A stretch of DNA of 64,000 nt from Dipteris shenzhenensis (lineage: Eukaryota > Polypodiophyta > Polypodiopsida > Gleicheniales). The notes under the pieces were generated by a model, which worked only from the letters and a program-made list of their open reading frames with translations, had not been told where the DNA came from and ran no database searches. The DNA is taken from NCBI GenBank assembly GCA_047967505.1, contig CM106540.1. The stretch is one strand, 5' to 3'. A program made the translations under genes and the position numbers. Shown in pieces: positions 10,575 through 22,150 of the stretch (its first letter is position 1; every line of letters starts with the position of its first letter).

Positions 10575-11003
10575 TTAAAAAGGTGATTTGCATTGCCTCA
10601 AAGTAATGATGTTGGACAACAGGTCCCTTAATGGTAGCAACAAGAGTTTGCAAGGCTCTAATCTCTTAGTCCCTAGCATTTTCAAAATTCCTCTATGCAC
10701 ATCCCTCAAGAAATGCAACCTCCTTCTTAAGCAAGAGACTATGTATGTTTGATGACAGACATTACAGCTCCACCGTCCGCCGTCTAGCATCATAACATTA
10801 TTCTCAATGTTTGCAACAACTTCAACTGCATCTATAGACTGTGTTGTTATGTCAATATCAATACTAGCAAGGTGGCTGCAAGATGGTGGCCACTCTTTGT
10901 GCACCATCGCCTCTGCACCATGGCATTGTCCTATTAACATCTCCCACGAAGTGCCATAACATCCTCGCCGGCAAGCCTCAAAATGCTTGATGGCAGATAT
11001 CAC
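10575..11003 (-). CDS. Hypothetical frame, 142 codons
   Basis: This minus-strand frame has several Cys/His residues (CNVCHQTYIVSCLRRRLHF) but no ordered zinc-finger spacing I recognise. An alternative minus-strand frame over the same DNA reads LLLKKEVAFLEGCAQR and EIRALQTLVATIKG, which looks more like a coiled coil and has one stop, so the true coding frame is unclear. It lies inside the inverted-repeat-bounded region. I cannot assign a function and suspect it is part of a decayed element gene. Confidence 0.2.
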   Translation of the reverse strand: MISAIKHFEACRRGCYGTSWEMLIGQCHGAEAMVHKEWPPSCSHLASIDIDITTQSIDAVEVVANIENNVMMLDGGRWSCNVCHQTYIVSCLRRRLHFLRDVHRGILKMLGTKRLEPCKLLLLPLRDLLSNIITLRQCKSPF

Positions 11004-11307
11004 ATCTCCAACGATTTCCTGCTATCATTGTAACATAGTTGCATGTTGCTATTGAGCCTCCATTCCTCTTTGGAGCCATTGAGTGCTGTTAAATTAAGGA
11101 GTGCAATTAATTCAATTTCTATCATAATCAGCAAAAACTTTTGATCCCTTTGATTTTTTTTTTTTGTTGTCTTCTCTCATTTCATTTGGGCAGACATGAA
11201 ATGTCTTCTTCTTCAGCTGCAATGCTTGCATGTACCATGAATGCATTCAATGTGGTGCCACTCATGGTCTCCCTTTGGACAAACCACTGGCTCCCACAGA
11301 GACCTCA

Positions 11308-11520
11308 AGCTACAAAACTTGCTCTCCCATGCAACACATGATGAGGATCCAGGTGGCCTACAGACTGCGCATTCATCGTGGAGGCATGGGCATCGATCCC
11401 CATGGAGCAATGCTCCAACACGACCAAATCTCAAGTCATTCATAGCTTGCTAGGCCAAGTCAAAGTCTATGTGTGTTTTGCAACAACAAACATTCATGTC
11501 TTTGAGTTTTCTGACATACC
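11308..11520 (+). repeat. Dispersed repeat, copy 1
   Basis: About 213 bp matching, in reverse complement, 32786-33001. Shared blocks include CACATGATGAGGATC, CATGGAGCAATGCTCCAACA and TCTCAAGTCATTCA, ending at TTCTGACATACC. One frame of both copies reads ATHDED/TTHDED then GGLQTAHS and SPWSNAPT, so the repeat may come from a coding segment. Confidence 0.8.
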
Positions 11521-11734
11521 AGGGCTTACAATGCTCAAAGCTCCTCTGCCCAATTGAAATGTCTGGATTCTGATCCATAAACTTGAGATACAACTCGATC
11601 TATTGACCTAACATGTGGGAACAATAGAAAAGTGAGCCCTCTTTTAAATGGAGCAATAGTAAAGTGAGCCCCATTTTTGCACTACTAAAACAAGACAAAA
11701 CACGATCTAATTGAAGTATATAATGAAGCAAAAT

Positions 11735-12735
11735 AATTTTCAACCACCATGCTAGGACAGTCACAATTTCAACTACCCAGCTAGTTTAGGACAGTCAAAA
11801 TTTTAATCATTGGGCTGGTTTAGGACAAGTTTAGGAGCTAGTTTAGGATAATCACAATAAGTCCAAGCCATCTCGGTCTAGAAATAGTGATATATGACCT
11901 GAATAGCAAGAAATTAAATTTAACAAATTTAAGTACTAATAAACACAATAATTTCAACCACTGGGCTGGTCAACAACTAGTATCTGTTCAACCACACTGG
12001 TTCAAGACAATCACATAATTGGTGACTGAGCTAAAGTAGCCACAGTTACATGATGTTCCAGCCACCGAGCTGGTTTAGTAAAATAACAATATATTGCTAT
12101 TCTATTGCAAAATATATTACTGTTAATTTTTGCTCAATCATGCCATCGGGTGGGACAACAACTAATGTCTATTCAACCACGTTGTTTCATGATAATCACA
12201 TAACTGGCGATTGTGCTAAACTAGCCTATGGTTGCATGATGTGCCAACCACCGAGCTGGATTAGGAAAATCACATTTAGTCTAAGCTTGGTTTAAGAAAT
12301 GAAATAAGTAAACTATCCCAAAGCTCAATCACAAACAACCATCCGGCTGGTTTAGGCACCACTGGCTTGCGTTGTATCTGGCATGTGTATGATGTGCTCC
12401 TCGAACACCTTGTGTCCCATTCGCTTTGTACAAATGTCCTTTCTATTTGGAGAAACTCTCGTATTTTTGTGCCAAAATGCCATCACTATAGCAATGAATT
12501 CCGCACTTAGGTTGTCTCTCCTTTTCTTGTGTTCTGCTCAAGCCCATAGCCTTCTTGAATCGAGATGATCGTGCATTGCTTCTGCTCTACATTCAGCTGC
12601 TCGCTGGAGCCACGTTGGTCCTTCTGATTGACAACATCTTCAACAATGTGCACCCAAGCCATTTCTCCTTTGTTTCAAGGGACACCAACATAGCTATTGT
12701 CACCCTCTTTGTAGCTAGTTAATCTAAGTTGTGCA
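11735..12735 (-). repeat. Right arm of the long inverted repeat
   Basis: Reverse-complement counterpart of 1930-3110. The inner part (11735-12350) carries inverted tandem themes such as AACCACCGAGCTGG and AGGACAGTCACAATTTCAAC. The outer part (about 12510-12735) matches 1930-2160, with GTCTCTCCTTTTCTTGTGTT, AGCCACGTTG and TTTCTCCTTTGTTT conserved. The stretch between them, with a tandem unit and a partly open frame at 12383-12568, is more diverged. Confidence 0.75.
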
Positions 12736-13955
12736 CCCCTTTCACTTTCTGTAGGCCATTTCTCAGGTTAGAGAGCATTGACTCTTGGGTGTGCTAAAAT
12801 TAAACAAGTGGTTCGGGTCAACACAATGCAATCTAGGCCCTCAAATCATGTTGAGGCCCCCTTCTGCATTATACTAGTTTTTTCACCACTTCATCTAGAG
12901 GCTATAACTTTATCTCCATACCTCAGATCAAGGTGATGTAAAAACATATCAATCTCCTCTACTTTACTTCAAAAACTAATCTAAGATTTAGCATGTATAT
13001 TGAGATATCATATGTGGTTCTTGTAGGTCTTTGGAGGTTGCACCTTGCTTCCTTTTATGTAGGGTCTATTTTGAATCCTTTGATGCAAAGTGGCTTCAAA
13101 CTCCAAAACGTAATAGAGAGCCTAGTCTAGCCTTGATAATACAACCCAATCTTATTCTAAGGGAATATAGCTACTGCTATTATATTCAAATCACAAAAAT
13201 CATTTCAAAACTCCACAATGTCTATGGATCCTAGAGGGTTTCAACACTCTCGCAATGTCTGTGGATCTAGGCTTTGAAGCTCTAGCTTCCTTACATACAT
13301 GAGTACATGAAAAATTTGAGGGAAGTTGCAAAAATGAATTTTGTTTTTACTCTCTTGAACAATTCGAGTGAACAAGAATTTATCAAGCGTTTTGCACTTG
13401 GAGATCTCTACAATGAATTGCACTTCAAAATGACACCATCCCCAAATAGCCACATGATTCTCACAGTGAATTGCTCGACGTTCACAATTCAGCCAATCAA
13501 GGAGAAAATGAGACCAATCATGCTTAAGATGGACCACAAAAAACCAAACATAAATGAAAAAAGAAAATGGAGTGGCTAGGTACATGCCAAGAAATGGATC
13601 AAATACTCTCTCAGGTTCTCAAGGAACAACCAATAAAGTATTCAAAGAATGACAAGAATCATGCAAAGCGATGCCATAAAAAAACATGAAATTGGATTGG
13701 TTTTTATCCTCTTTTGAAGAAAAGAACAACAAGGAGAAAATATATAAAGACATGACCAAATAAAAAAAGTCTTTTTCTCAAAACATGCAACAATAACTTT
13801 TCAAGAAGTAAAGGCCCTATCTACAAGACCACTGGAAGAACCTACACTCCAAAAGACCAACTAAAATTGAAGTTTCTTGCGAGACCTTGATTGCACACAT
13901 CAGAAGTATCTACAAGACCAATGATTAAGCAACTTGTAACTGGAAGATCTCAAAT
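12736..13955. other. Unassigned; possibly the upstream part of a LINE relic
   Basis: Short frames at 13031-13234, 13241-13585 (minus) and 13307-13579 have no recognisable motif. Because an RT relic starts near 13960 on the plus strand, some of this may be its decayed upstream part, but I cannot show it. Confidence 0.3.
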
Positions 13956-13959
13956 ATCC

Positions 13960-14625
13960 CTTTATAAAAACTTTTAACAACCAAAGAAGTATCAAAAGGC
14001 ATACAAAATCTCATGAATGGAAAAGAAAAAGCCCAACAATGCCTTATAGCTAAGACATTCAAATGGCTAGAGGAAAATGTCCACCAAAAGATCCAGCAAA
14101 TCTTGATAAGGCTATGACTAAGGGTTTCCCACAATTTGGCAAGTAAACATATTGGTTTCAATCTTCAAAGGTGGAAAAAAGGAGGAGGAAAACAACCATA
14201 TGACAATCATGGTAAGCAACCTCATCAACAAATTGTTTGCAAAGTTATTTGAGAAAAGAATAAGTAGATGGGTAAAATTATAAAATGTTTGAGCACCCTT
14301 TTAGGCTGGTTTTAGACCCAAGCATTCCACAATGGATCACTTGATTACTCTTAAGGCTATAACAGAGGGAGCTAAGGGCAGACAAATGCTCCACAATGGA
14401 GAACTTGATTACTCTAAAGGCTATAATGGAGGGGGCTAAGGGCAAATGGTACCAAGAAAAAATGTATGGGAAAGAATGGATTTAACTTAAGTCCCTCTAG
14501 AGCTAAGAGCTACTATAGCCAAACTGTATGAAAGGGTTCTAACCAAGCTTACACATCGTACCAAAAACTCCACCCCTCAAGCCTCTTTTATTAGTAACAT
14601 AGGAGTCAAACAAGGCTACCGAGAG
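13960..14625 (+). pseudogene. LINE-type reverse transcriptase relic
   Basis: On the plus strand, in order but across frames, I read NILVSIFKGG near 14140, MVSNLINKLFAKLFEKRISR near 14205-14265, then AGFRPKHSTMDHLITLKA near 14300-14360, and finally LTHRTKNST ... GVKQG at about 14545-14615. These match the non-LTR RT sequence order (w....i..ifKkGd, R.Is.....K..e..l..Ri, q.GFr...st.dhi..l, GV.QG.plSp). There are stops and frame changes throughout. The segment ends exactly where the GA-rich microsatellite begins, right after the GVKQGYR coding piece, so the palm and thumb domains are missing. A partial duplication of about 66 bp (CCACAATGGA...GGCTAAGGGCA) at 14330-14450 disrupts the fingers region. 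Confidence 0.65.
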
Positions 14626-14649
14626 AGAGAGAGAGGGGGGGAACCAGGG

Positions 14650-14734
<85 letters not shown>

Positions 14735-14761
14735 AGGGAGGGAGGGAGGGAGGGAGGAGGG

Positions 14762-14806
<45 letters not shown>

Positions 14807-14923
14807 GGGGGGGGGAGAGGGAGAGGAGGAGGAGGAGGGAGAGGAGGAGGAGGAGGAGGAGGAGGAGGAGGAGGAGGAGGGGAAGAGGAGAGGGAGAGGT
14901 GGTGCAGTAGAAGGGGAGGGGAG
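14621..14923. repeat. Compound purine microsatellite (GA)n-(GGGA)n-(GA)n-(GGA)n
   Basis: About 300 bp of pure purine on the plus strand: long GA runs, a GGGA block at 14727-14755, more GA, then GGA repeats at 14825-14880. The long serine/proline/leucine frames on the minus strand here are simple artefacts of it. Confidence 0.97.
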
Positions 14924-16816
14924 GAACCAGAAAAGACAAATAGACAAGGATGCATGCATCGGGATCATCTTCATCCATGGAGATGATTATATATGTCCAT
15001 AGAGGCTATGCATGCATGTATGGGGATCATGTATGTGTATGAAGATAATGCATGCCCATTCTATGCATGGCCATCCTAGATAGCATGACTCACAACAAAT
15101 GGCATGATGAAATGGACATGGCTCATGATGCATGGTATATTGGTATGGACAAAAGCAATCCACTTAAAAATTTCTTATAGGCCTAAAGCTCACCAAAATA
15201 GGAATGCTCCCTGTCGAAAAAATATGCATCCAAAAGTGCTACCAAATTTCCATCCAAACCAACTAAATCTAACCTAACCTTATGGAATAGAAAGAAGCTC
15301 TCGTCTCCAATCAAGTTGTGGAATAAACAGTCATAGGAATCAAGAAGATACTCTTAGAATATAAATATGGCCCTTAAAGTAATCGTGTCAATCAAGATGT
15401 TGATGAAGATGTTTGAACATGGGTTGCAATCTTCTTAGTGGTTGCTCATTCAGAGGAAGATGTACAACAATCATCCATCTTCAAATGTATGCAAAATCCA
15501 AGATACCCATAAATGAGACAATAAGTCTCACACTAAATGATATATCAAATAAACTCATAATTAGGACTCGAAGTCTTCCACCATGAGCAATTGGATAGGT
15601 GTTGATGTAGATTTTGCTTGTAATATAACCCTCCTTCCAATATAACATCCCTTTCCACAAATGAATGCAAGATAGTCGATAAATGGGATACATGTCCAAA
15701 CATATACAAAAAAGGCCTCAAACAAATGAGCTACCAAACATTGCCTTGCACAAGAACACGGTCTTGAACCACATCTTCATCATGACCCTAGCAAGGTACA
15801 AATCTTCTTGACATATGTGAGATCTAATAGAGATACCTTGGGTGTCTCTTATGAAAGATGAGAACTTAAAAATTGAAGACAATAATGTACCTCACTAATG
15901 AAGAGATAACGTTTGATATGCTTCCTTGTAGGTGCCATCATAAACATGATATGAACCTCATTTACATGTGAGATAAAACTCAACAATTGCTAGCCTCATA
16001 TCAACATTGATGTCAAACTATTGAGATGCAAACATAGATCAACAAATGCACCAACCTATATGGAAAAATGGTAAAAATGATCCAACTAAGACTCCCATGT
16101 AGCAAGATCTACCCATGATGATCATACGCTACAACCTCCAAATATATGCACAACTTAAGTGCATAAGTATTGTGTGAACAACACACAAATGGTGAGGCTA
16201 AGAAGACTCATAAAATGGGTGAGAATGTAGAGCATAATTGAAATAGAAGAGAGATTAGATGCTGAGGTTTAAATAACCTTAACAATTATACTCTACAAGA
16301 AAATCACTCCATCCGTGAAACTGTATCTCCAAAAAATTTCCACCCTTTGGCAAAGTCCAATAAATGATCTTTGAAAAGATCCGCATAGGTAGAAGCCTTA
16401 AGATATTAGGACTTTGAAGATGCACAACCACCATTCAAGCTACTGATATTGAATCAAGCACCGTGTTCATGGGCTGGAGTCCATTGACACATGGAACAAC
16501 GAACAGACAATTTGTCTTGGCTCGATGTCGTATTGCAGAGGAATGTCTACTAGGCGTGCAAATTTATTTGAAGCAAAAATTAGCACATGAGGTTACATGA
16601 TCTTGAAAACTGGCTTTGGGCCACACAAATTCTACGGATTTCCCAAGCGTGTGGCCACGTGAATAGGTTGACATTTGGAGATAAGGGAGACAAAAGCATT
16701 TTATAATGTCTTCTTGTTGACTTTCTTTTTCGAGCCTTCGAAAGTTTGCCTTCTTGGTTTTGTTTTCCGAGCCATTCCAAGTTTGCCATCCCTCGTCCAC
16801 CAGCTGCAAGCCTGCG
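14924..16816. other. No gene recognised
   Basis: AT-rich sequence with short frames, the longest at 15481-15699 (minus, 72 codons), none with a motif. Short ATGCATG-type words recur at 14950-15070. A decayed minus-strand element is possible in 15.2-16.1 kb but not demonstrable. Confidence 0.35.
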
Positions 16817-17722
16817 ATGGAGATTTTGAGTTTTTTGCCTGCGGAGCAGAAGAGGCTGTTTTTCCAAGCAAGAGATGATGCAGTCAAGTTTGGCCGTAGT
16901 TTCTTTAGAAGAACCCACGATTGGGAAGACCTGCTTGATTCACACGAGTATGAAGAGAAAAGGCGATGCCTCCAGATCCAAGTTCCTCGAGGATGCCAAG
17001 CTTTCCCCGCCCAATTTTCTGCGCGTCATCGATTGCGCCGCATCTCAGCGAGAACGTGGAGTCATGCTTGTCGTGTGGGAGCTTGCAGGCAAGACAGAAA
17101 CACCTCAAGGCTTTACTGCTATTTCTCACACCTATGGCTTGAATGTGTATAGTGTGTTTGATTGTGAAATGTGCTTCAAGTTGCTCCGATGTCAGGCGTC
17201 CCCGCGCCAAAGAAATGCCCTGCAAGGGACATGAGGGCAGTGCACAGCAATACACCATCGACGACATTGTCAATGTGTGTTCCAATCTGCTCGGTGAAGG
17301 GGTTGCATTTGCATGGCATGTGGAGTGTGCATTGCTCAGCATGATGATGACGAGTTGAAGCATTTCATCCAGCACATGGGTTGGATCTATGCTAATGCCA
17401 CTGACACTGTGGTTTTCCTTCACCACATTGGCACGCCCATGTTTCCCATCGGCCCCGGCACACCTATTCCCAATATGGAGCATCATTCCAACATCTCCCG
17501 CTGGCAGACCAGGGTTTGGACCCTTAAAGAAGCAGTGCTATCCAAGCACAGACGCTACTTTGTGTGCACAGGACGTGAAAGCCTGAGTCAGACACTCCTT
17601 CGTTGCCGTGACTTCGACGAGATAGAAGGCCGGATAACATCGTGGTATGAAGGACACGGCGTCGACAATAAATTTAGCGGGTGCATTATGGAAGAATTCG
17701 AGTTCATCGCATTCATCGATGA

Positions 17723-17784
17723 TTTATTCGAAGCAATGTCTTATTGTGCACCATTTATTCGAAGCAATGTCTTATTGTGCACCA
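17723..17784 (+). repeat. Exact 31-bp tandem duplication inside the HET pseudogene
   Basis: Two identical units starting TTTATTCGAAGCAATG at 17723-17753 and 17754-17784. As 31 is not a multiple of three, it shifts the reading frame by one. The frame entered by the second copy stays open to 17928. Confidence 0.97.
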
Positions 17785-18570
17785 CCAGCTCTAGGTATCC
17801 TGTTGCTGGAAATTTGGAGCATTCTAAATATTAATCTTGTGCGTGATTTCTGCACATGTGTTCAGTGTCATGTACAAACATGTGAAGATGCTGTATTGGT
17901 GATCACCACTTGGCTAAAGTGTCTTTGAATAAGTGGTATGAGAACTATGTTGACTCGTTAAGTTTTAGCAATCATTTTCAGGTAATTCAGGAAGTCCTAC
18001 CGAAGACATGATCAAATATCTAATTCAGCAGGGGCTTCTAAATCGGGCTGGTTCTAGTAGATTTCAGAAAGTAATGCAGTGGTTGCAATGCCTTTGTGCT
18101 TGGATGGACCTTTTGCAATCTAGCTTGGTTGCATATACTTGAGATCTCCTCGCGTTGTGACAGCACGTATCAAGGTGATCGCATCACTAGTGTCCTTGCC
18201 CTCGCAGGTGTCCATGGTCTTGTCGCTGACAAGCAGGACAACTTGGAGCAGTCCACCATCCAGTTCTTTCAAGGAATGGGGAAAAAGGGGCTTGCCTTGG
18301 CAGTTTTTACAATCAATTCACTTGGAACACGCACTCTTACAGACACTAATTGGACCAAGATTTTGGACTACCTTTTGATTAGCCTTCTCCTTTAGTGCTA
18401 GCCTTCATCATGGCTGAGTCTGCCCTTCACCTCCGGAGTGCCGACAGAAACTCAGTACAAAGTCTTTGTATAAATGGATGCTCAAGTATGTGTGGGTGTG
18501 TGGATTTGTATGTGTGAGAGCATATTTTTATACTATGGTCTACACCCACTGTTGGGCGCTGATGACGTCA

Positions 18571-18718
18571 GTGGGGATGTCATAGTAGCTAGTCCCTGCT
18601 ATGCATGATGGAGTTTATGGTTTTCAACCTTGTGAGTGACTATCATGAGATTGAAACTGCACTATGTTGTGTTTTTAGAGGATGAGTTTGGGAATGTTCC
18701 TGGATTCATCTAGGTATA
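18571..18718 (+). repeat. Dispersed repeat R1, copy in the HET pseudogene
   Basis: Nearly identical to 55118-55265 and partly to 50004-50085 (shared TTATGGTTTTCAACCTT, GAGATTGAAACTG and ATTCATCTAG). It interrupts the HET pseudogene between coding blocks at about 18440 and 18735. Confidence 0.9.
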
Positions 18719-19318
18719 TTAATTGGACAAAGACATGGGGGGCCTACCTTATCTTATCCCATAAGAGTATCCAGCCTTAATCAAAATGCAATTGAGAGAA
18801 TTGAGTTTGAAGTACTTGAGGATGGCAGCATGAAGGTGACAGGATTGTTAGCTTGTGTGCATTTCCAATTCACTACCTTAGAATATGGTGCTTACTCATC
18901 AATGTCTAGCCGAATCCCACCTTGGGAACATGACCGGATGAATATGACTCTGAAACCTCATATAGAGAAAGCTGCATTTGAGGACCAGAACGAGTTGGGT
19001 GATGTGCTACTTCCTTTTCATCCTATGAATGTTATTGTTGAGAACATGCATGGTTTGTTGAGCTCCATCTATAATACCACGGCAGTGCCTTCTCCTCTGG
19101 CATTATTCACTCCAATAGTGGAGGAATGGTCCCACATTGATGCATCTGTGGCACAATTTTGTGCCTTCATGGTATTTCAAGCTGAGACGTTGCAACAAAA
19201 TCTGGACAGCTTCAATGCAGTGGTGGTACAAGGACATGATGTCCAGTACTCAAAGGTTGCAAAGATTGGAAGCTTCATAGGAACTGGGAAGCTTAAAAAC
19301 ATCCTCATAAGATTTTAA

Positions 19319-22094
19319 TCTTGAACAATCTAGTCATTAAATAGCTTGGGTGAAGAAATTGAAACCAACCTTAACAAAATTCTAATTGGCGCACCCTATA
19401 TCTTGTAATGACTAGCAGCTTTTAAACATGCTATCTTGTTATATGTAAAAGCTCCTCTGCCATTGTATTTAAATTGTTGAAGAGTGATTGATTACTGTGA
19501 CAAACGATTACTGTCTCGTACACCAGCATATATTCAGTTAATGAGCTTCTCATTTCACATAGCTGCCTCTCTGTACTCACCAATGATTCACCATTGCTCT
19601 CGTGATGCTAAGTATATCCGCTCTTCCGATTCAAAAATCAAATTGCGATTAGCAATAGTTTGGGGTCGCCCCCAATTAAATAGTAGTCTAAGGTATGTGA
19701 ATATTAGTGCCTTAATATTTCGTAAGGTATTGCTAAATGGAGTCCTTGGCAACTTTGCATTTCGTCTGCTTCAGTTTCGTCTATTTTGTATGCCGCAACG
19801 TGAATGGCTCGACGGCGAAGGCTGTACGAACGCCAAGCGGAGACCGCCGGTGTTGCCGTGTAAAAACGTGCTTTGTTGAGCCTTTCCAGCCTCTCTCATG
19901 CCTCCCAACCTGGTCTCGCTCTTGGATTTACTCATGGTACCTGTTTATCGGCTGCCTCCATAATTTATATAATCTCTACCCTGCGCAATTACCTATTTAA
20001 CGGGAAGCAGGCATGCATGCTTCACGTCTTTTACATCTCCCGCTTTCGAAGCCACGCAATTCTTTGTCTTGCAGTAGCTCCAACTTCCACGGCGGCTCAA
20101 CCACTAAATAGAAGCGGTTTTTCGTCACGGACAAGATATATACCCCAGCTGTCTCAAACAACCAAGGACGAGAAATGTTGCATGAGACAAGCAAGGACGA
20201 GAGATGTTGCAGCAGGCAGAAAAACCCTTGCAGCCTGTCGTCGGAAGAGCTTGTCTGTGCTCGACTCAGCTAAAAATGATAACCACCGGGGTTCATTCCG
20301 CTATCGTCTTGGGTTTTGAGTCTTCATCGGTTTTCGGAGGGTTAATGGGCAATCGAACCGCGTGGAGAAGGGAGACTTCATGTCAGACTAGGAGGTGGAT
20401 AGTGCAGAAAACAAAGCTGACGATGAGGCGTATGCTGCAAATTCCAGAAAACAAAGGCGTTAGTAGGCGACAAAGGATCGTCGAAGGAAGATCCAATCTA
20501 CGTTGACTTTGGAATGTCGTTTGCGCCCAACATTCAAAGTTCAAACTTCAAAGGATAAGGGCCACTGCACATGGGCCAAAATCTCGAGTTGAATCCAGGA
20601 AGCAAGGATTATTTGGGTAACCTCAATAGATACCCCACTTGGTGAAAAATACCATTAGAGGGGGCCGAGTGGGCCCGGGGAGAGTGGTCACTCTTAGATT
20701 GAGGGCCAATTAACCTAAGCTTTTTGGTCCTAGAGGAGCTTCTCGAAAGAAAGTGAGTTTACAAGTCCCTTATAAAAAGGGAGCAAGAGTAGAAGGTATC
20801 GTTCAGTGGGTAGAAGAGGCGTAACGATTGGATTGAAATGGACGTAAGTAGATCCGAGAGGAGGTTCAAAACCTCCGAAAAAAGTGGTAAGGGAGCGATT
20901 AATGGAAGGACAACCGGGGCTGCAGGGTGCAGAGCGAGCGGAAGAGCTCGAATTGACGCTCCTTCTGACTCATGGCAGCTGTAAGATCCACTGCTCTATG
21001 TTTTGGCTTTCATGCAGAAGCACATGTGACCTTGCAATGCATCCTCCATCAGCCTCTCACCCTGGGCACATGAGGCTAAAATCTCTATGTTCTGACGAGA
21101 GTTAGCTTACGTGGCATGAACATCTATAACGGAAGGAAGTCGGAGAGGTTATCCTTACCTGATTGTTGCAATCGGTGTACACAATCAGGTAAGAGTCCAA
21201 ATTGACCGGCAACCAATGGAATGCCTCCTCTCACATTTCGATGAAGTCCTCTACCTGAGTTTTTGCTAATCGGACCTTGTGCCCATAATTCTACCAAAGG
21301 CACAGTCAATCATTACGGTACTCATGTGCCCATATTTCAGATGGCATCTGATAAGGAGTGCCCTTAACAGATTGCTATCTCCGATGGGCATGTGCCCAAT
21401 CTATCTGCACACAGCCCACACACCCATCTTCCACAATAGCCCCCTCACATGTGTAAGGGAGGATCGATACAAGATCCATAATGTACTGGAGGGAGGAGCG
21501 ATGCGGAGTGAAAGAGGAGGGTGGGCGAGGAGGCAAAGGGAGTTAAAGGGGAAGTGGTTGAGGAGGCAGAGGGAGAAGTGCAGGGTGGAGGGTTAGTTTA
21601 GATTAATTTACATTAGGGGGTTTTAGCTTAGGCTAATGACTTAATTAGATCACCAATTAATTTTGCCAACGAATCGTGTAGATTTTTAACGTTTTGTTAA
21701 TGCGATGCAATTTCAAAATACCAAGACAATTGAAACGAAAAATTACAAACCTGATGTAAAAAATTTGATGCAAATCCGATGCTAGAGCACAAAGTTTTTG
21801 AATTTTTTGAGTTAGTAGACCCATTAGTATAGCCACCATGACAATTCAATGGGTACCCCAGATTGAATTTGGGGGAAATTAATGAATTTAGTTTGTGTGG
21901 GGCAAGTGGGATAAAGGGGGGAGGGCTTTAATTAAATAAAGGGCGAAGGGGGAGGGTCTCACCCGGGGTGGGAGAGGTTGAATTAAATAAGGGAGGGGCA
22001 TTAAAGAGGGAGGGACGTGTGAGACATAGGGGGAGGGGGATGAGGGAGGATTTATAATACTATTATAAGGAAAGGGGCATACAATATTACTTTA
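19319..22094. other. No gene recognised
   Basis: Short frames at 19484-19879, 19873-20319 and 20204-20506 have no known motif. A moderately GC-rich stretch around 19.8-20.5 kb with [12 protein letters not shown] and CCAACT words could be promoter or LTR material. At 20.6-20.9 kb there is a purine-rich stretch. One strong hairpin lies at 21154-21193. Confidence 0.35.
21154..21193. other. 13-bp perfect hairpin
   Basis: CTTACCTGATTGT (21154-21166) pairs exactly with ACAATCAGGTAAG (21181-21193) across a 14-nt loop. No U-run follows and no function is evident. Confidence 0.7.
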
Positions 22095-22150
22095 TAGCTT
22101 GGTGGTGGGGCTCACGGGTGGGGAGAAGAAGGTTTTGGGTTCAAATCTTC
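22095..22150 (+). repeat. Possible tRNA-derived SINE head
   Basis: TAGCTTGGTGG at about 22096 resembles a pol III A box, and GGTTCAAATCT at about 22140 resembles a B box (GGTTCRANTCC). The spacing of roughly 35 bp is right for a tRNA-like promoter. The sequence does not fold into a full tRNA by eye, so a SINE relic is the better reading. Its 3' boundary is not defined. Confidence 0.4.

Larger units (their letters stand above)
16817..19318 (+). pseudogene. HET-domain (heterokaryon-incompatibility-like) protein, broken
   Basis: From ATG at 16817 (MEILSFLPAEQKRLFFQAR) coding switches frame near 16970 to SKFLEDAKLSPPNFLRVIDC and then FTAISHTYGL at about 17105, the start motif of HET domains (y.alSh.WG). 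A frame change near 17230 gives YTIDDIVNVC and GVAFAWH. Another near 17320 gives VCIAQHDDDELKHFIQHMGW then IYANATDTVVFL, matching HET wiD.lCinQ.d..E...qi..m..iY..a. WQTRVWTLKEAVLSKHRRYF follows. An exact 31-bp duplication (17723-17784) shifts the frame again. Downstream coding-like blocks are SLNKWYENYVDSLSFSNHF, DRITSVLALAGVHG near 18180, and 18830-19318 (162 codons, about 200 including upstream open sequence). A repeat insertion lies between them. HET proteins trigger cell death in fungi; in plants the role is unknown. Confidence 0.75.

Noticed and set aside
14621-14923. CRISPR-like or other prokaryotic repeat array
   Set aside because: Repeats here are simple or tandem without spacers, and the gene structure is eukaryotic.
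14539-14978. Long minus-strand frames over the purine microsatellite
   Set aside because: They are poly-Ser/Pro/Leu readings of simple sequence with no start context or motif.
16564-17486. Minus-strand frames of 107-193 codons over the HET pseudogene
   Set aside because: They are opposite-strand shadows; the plus strand carries ordered HET motifs.
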